Assembly (NCBI GenBank): GCA_947575425.1 | Contig: CANPNQ010000078.1 | Span: forward strand, 1-5,942 | Direction of reading: 5' to 3' | Source: an uncultured Erysipelotrichaceae bacterium | GTDB lineage: Bacteria; Bacillota_I; Bacilli_A; Erysipelotrichales; Erysipelotrichaceae | Length of the DNA: 5,942 nt | Shown here: positions 5,515-5,942 of the stretch, one piece after another | Layout: every line of letters begins with the position of its first letter | Numbering within the stretch: position 1 is the first letter of the stretch | Program-made: the position numbers and the translations under genes | The notes under the pieces: model-generated | Seen by the model: only the letters and a program-made list of their open reading frames with translations | What the model was told of the DNA's origin: nothing | Database searches by the model: none

Positions 5515-5523
5515 ATTATAGCA
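5515..5523 (-). promoter_or_regulatory. Predicted gpmI promoter (perfect extended -10)
   Basis: On the - strand TGCTATAAT (5515-5523) is an exact extended -10, with TATAAT at 5515-5520. The best -35 at 17 bp is only TTTTAA, so recognition probably depends on the extended -10. Transcription would start near 5508, just upstream of the AGGAGG, leaving a short leader of about 20-25 nt. Three G-tracts lie just upstream. Confidence 0.72.
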
Positions 5524-5631
5524 CGTTTTCCCCCAACTTAAAAGCAATTCCCCTATGCTTTCCCCTTTGTTTTCCACGCAATTTATGCACAGTCGCCCGC
5601 GCTCAAACATGCAATTATCCTATTCCTGCGC

Positions 5632-5942
5632 TTATTTCAACCGAAGCAGCGCCAATACCATTAACAGTATTCCGCTGATCCATGATACATCTCTTTGCGC
5701 ATAGCGGGAAATATGCGAGCCGATGCATCTGCCTCCAATGATCATCGTCACTCCCACCGAAAAAGACAGTATCAGCAGCAGTCCCACATGGGCATATCCA
5801 ATCCCATAAGCAATACCGCTTGCCAAAGAATCCAGCGATAAGGCAATACCCAAATACATCGCTTCCTTACTGTTCAGCTCCTTGGATCGATCCATATCCG
5901 CCGCCTTTTCATCCAGCATGATATCCACCACAAAGGAAACAT
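5632..5942 (-). CDS. ytaF: YtaF/MntP-like membrane protein, C-terminal part (5' end outside window)
   Basis: The frame is open at the right edge and ends at TAA 5632-5634, leaving about 103 residues. GTG 5931 is an internal codon, because the frame continues upstream to the edge. A polar loop (Asp-Glu-Lys-Ala-Ala-Asp...Asn-Ser-Lys-Glu-Ala) precedes three hydrophobic segments. The first carries Gly-Ile-Ala-Leu-Ser-Leu-Asp-Ser-Leu, the Leu-Asp signature of the MntP/YtaF group. The loop followed by Lys-Glu-Ala and this motif fits the second half of YtaF-type proteins, a sporulation-associated membrane family in Bacilli related to the manganese exporter MntP. The polytopic inner-membrane location is clear. 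The transported substrate is unknown, and MntP-like Mn2+ efflux is the alternative label. I see no terminator between it and gpmI, so read-through into gpmI is possible. Confidence 0.82.
   Translation of the reverse strand, partial: VSFVVDIMLDEKAADMDRSKELNSKEAMYLGIALSLDSLASGIAYGIGYAHVGLLLILSFSVGVTMIIGGRCIGSHISRYAQRDVSWISGILLMVLALLRLK

Noticed and set aside
4058..5678. Several + strand open frames opposite gpmI and its upstream region
   Set aside because: Antisense shadows of gpmI, whose frame has every catalytic residue expected.
1..5942. CRISPR array, tRNA, rRNA or insertion sequence
   Set aside because: I saw no regularly spaced repeats, no cloverleaf, no rRNA stretch, and no transposase or terminal inverted repeat pair.

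Overview
This window looks like Bacillota (low-GC Gram-positive) chromosome next to a decaying accessory island. The signs are strong Shine-Dalgarno sequences, extended -10 promoters, an independent-type phosphoglycerate mutase, a YtaF-type membrane protein and AT-rich accessory DNA. The gpmI protein reads most like those of gut Erysipelotrichia, but that is an impression from memory, not a search result.

Left part (1 to about 3100, + strand, AT-rich). The window opens in the last codons of a charged helical protein of the mobilization/relaxase type. A small frameshifted gene resembling the DUF6061 family follows, then about 260 bp without a gene that contains a perfect 19-bp palindrome. Next comes an intact 298-residue protein with a NucS-like PD-(D/E)XK nuclease fold and a C-terminal DUF5655 domain. 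Directly downstream is a wrecked Eco57I/PstI-type adenine-N6 methyltransferase, with three homopolymer frameshifts and an in-frame internal deletion of very roughly 190 codons. A second broken ORF overlaps its end and may be a remnant of a DUF262-like partner. I read this as a degraded restriction-modification or defence cassette at the end of a mobile element, in which only the nuclease-fold gene is still open.

Right part (about 3107 to 5942, - strand, visibly GC-richer). This is orderly core chromosome. It holds a GNAT acetyltransferase with its own terminator, an extended -10 promoter and a cluster of inverted repeats around that promoter; complete gpmI with all expected catalytic residues, its own promoter and terminator; and the C-terminal part of a YtaF/MntP-like membrane protein that runs off the right edge.

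The two halves converge at about 3080-3130, where the last accessory remnant meets the GNAT terminator. No complete novel system is visible. The best leads are the intact nuclease-fold gene beside a dead methylase, the pattern of single-base homopolymer indels confined to the accessory genes, and the dyads around the GNAT promoter.
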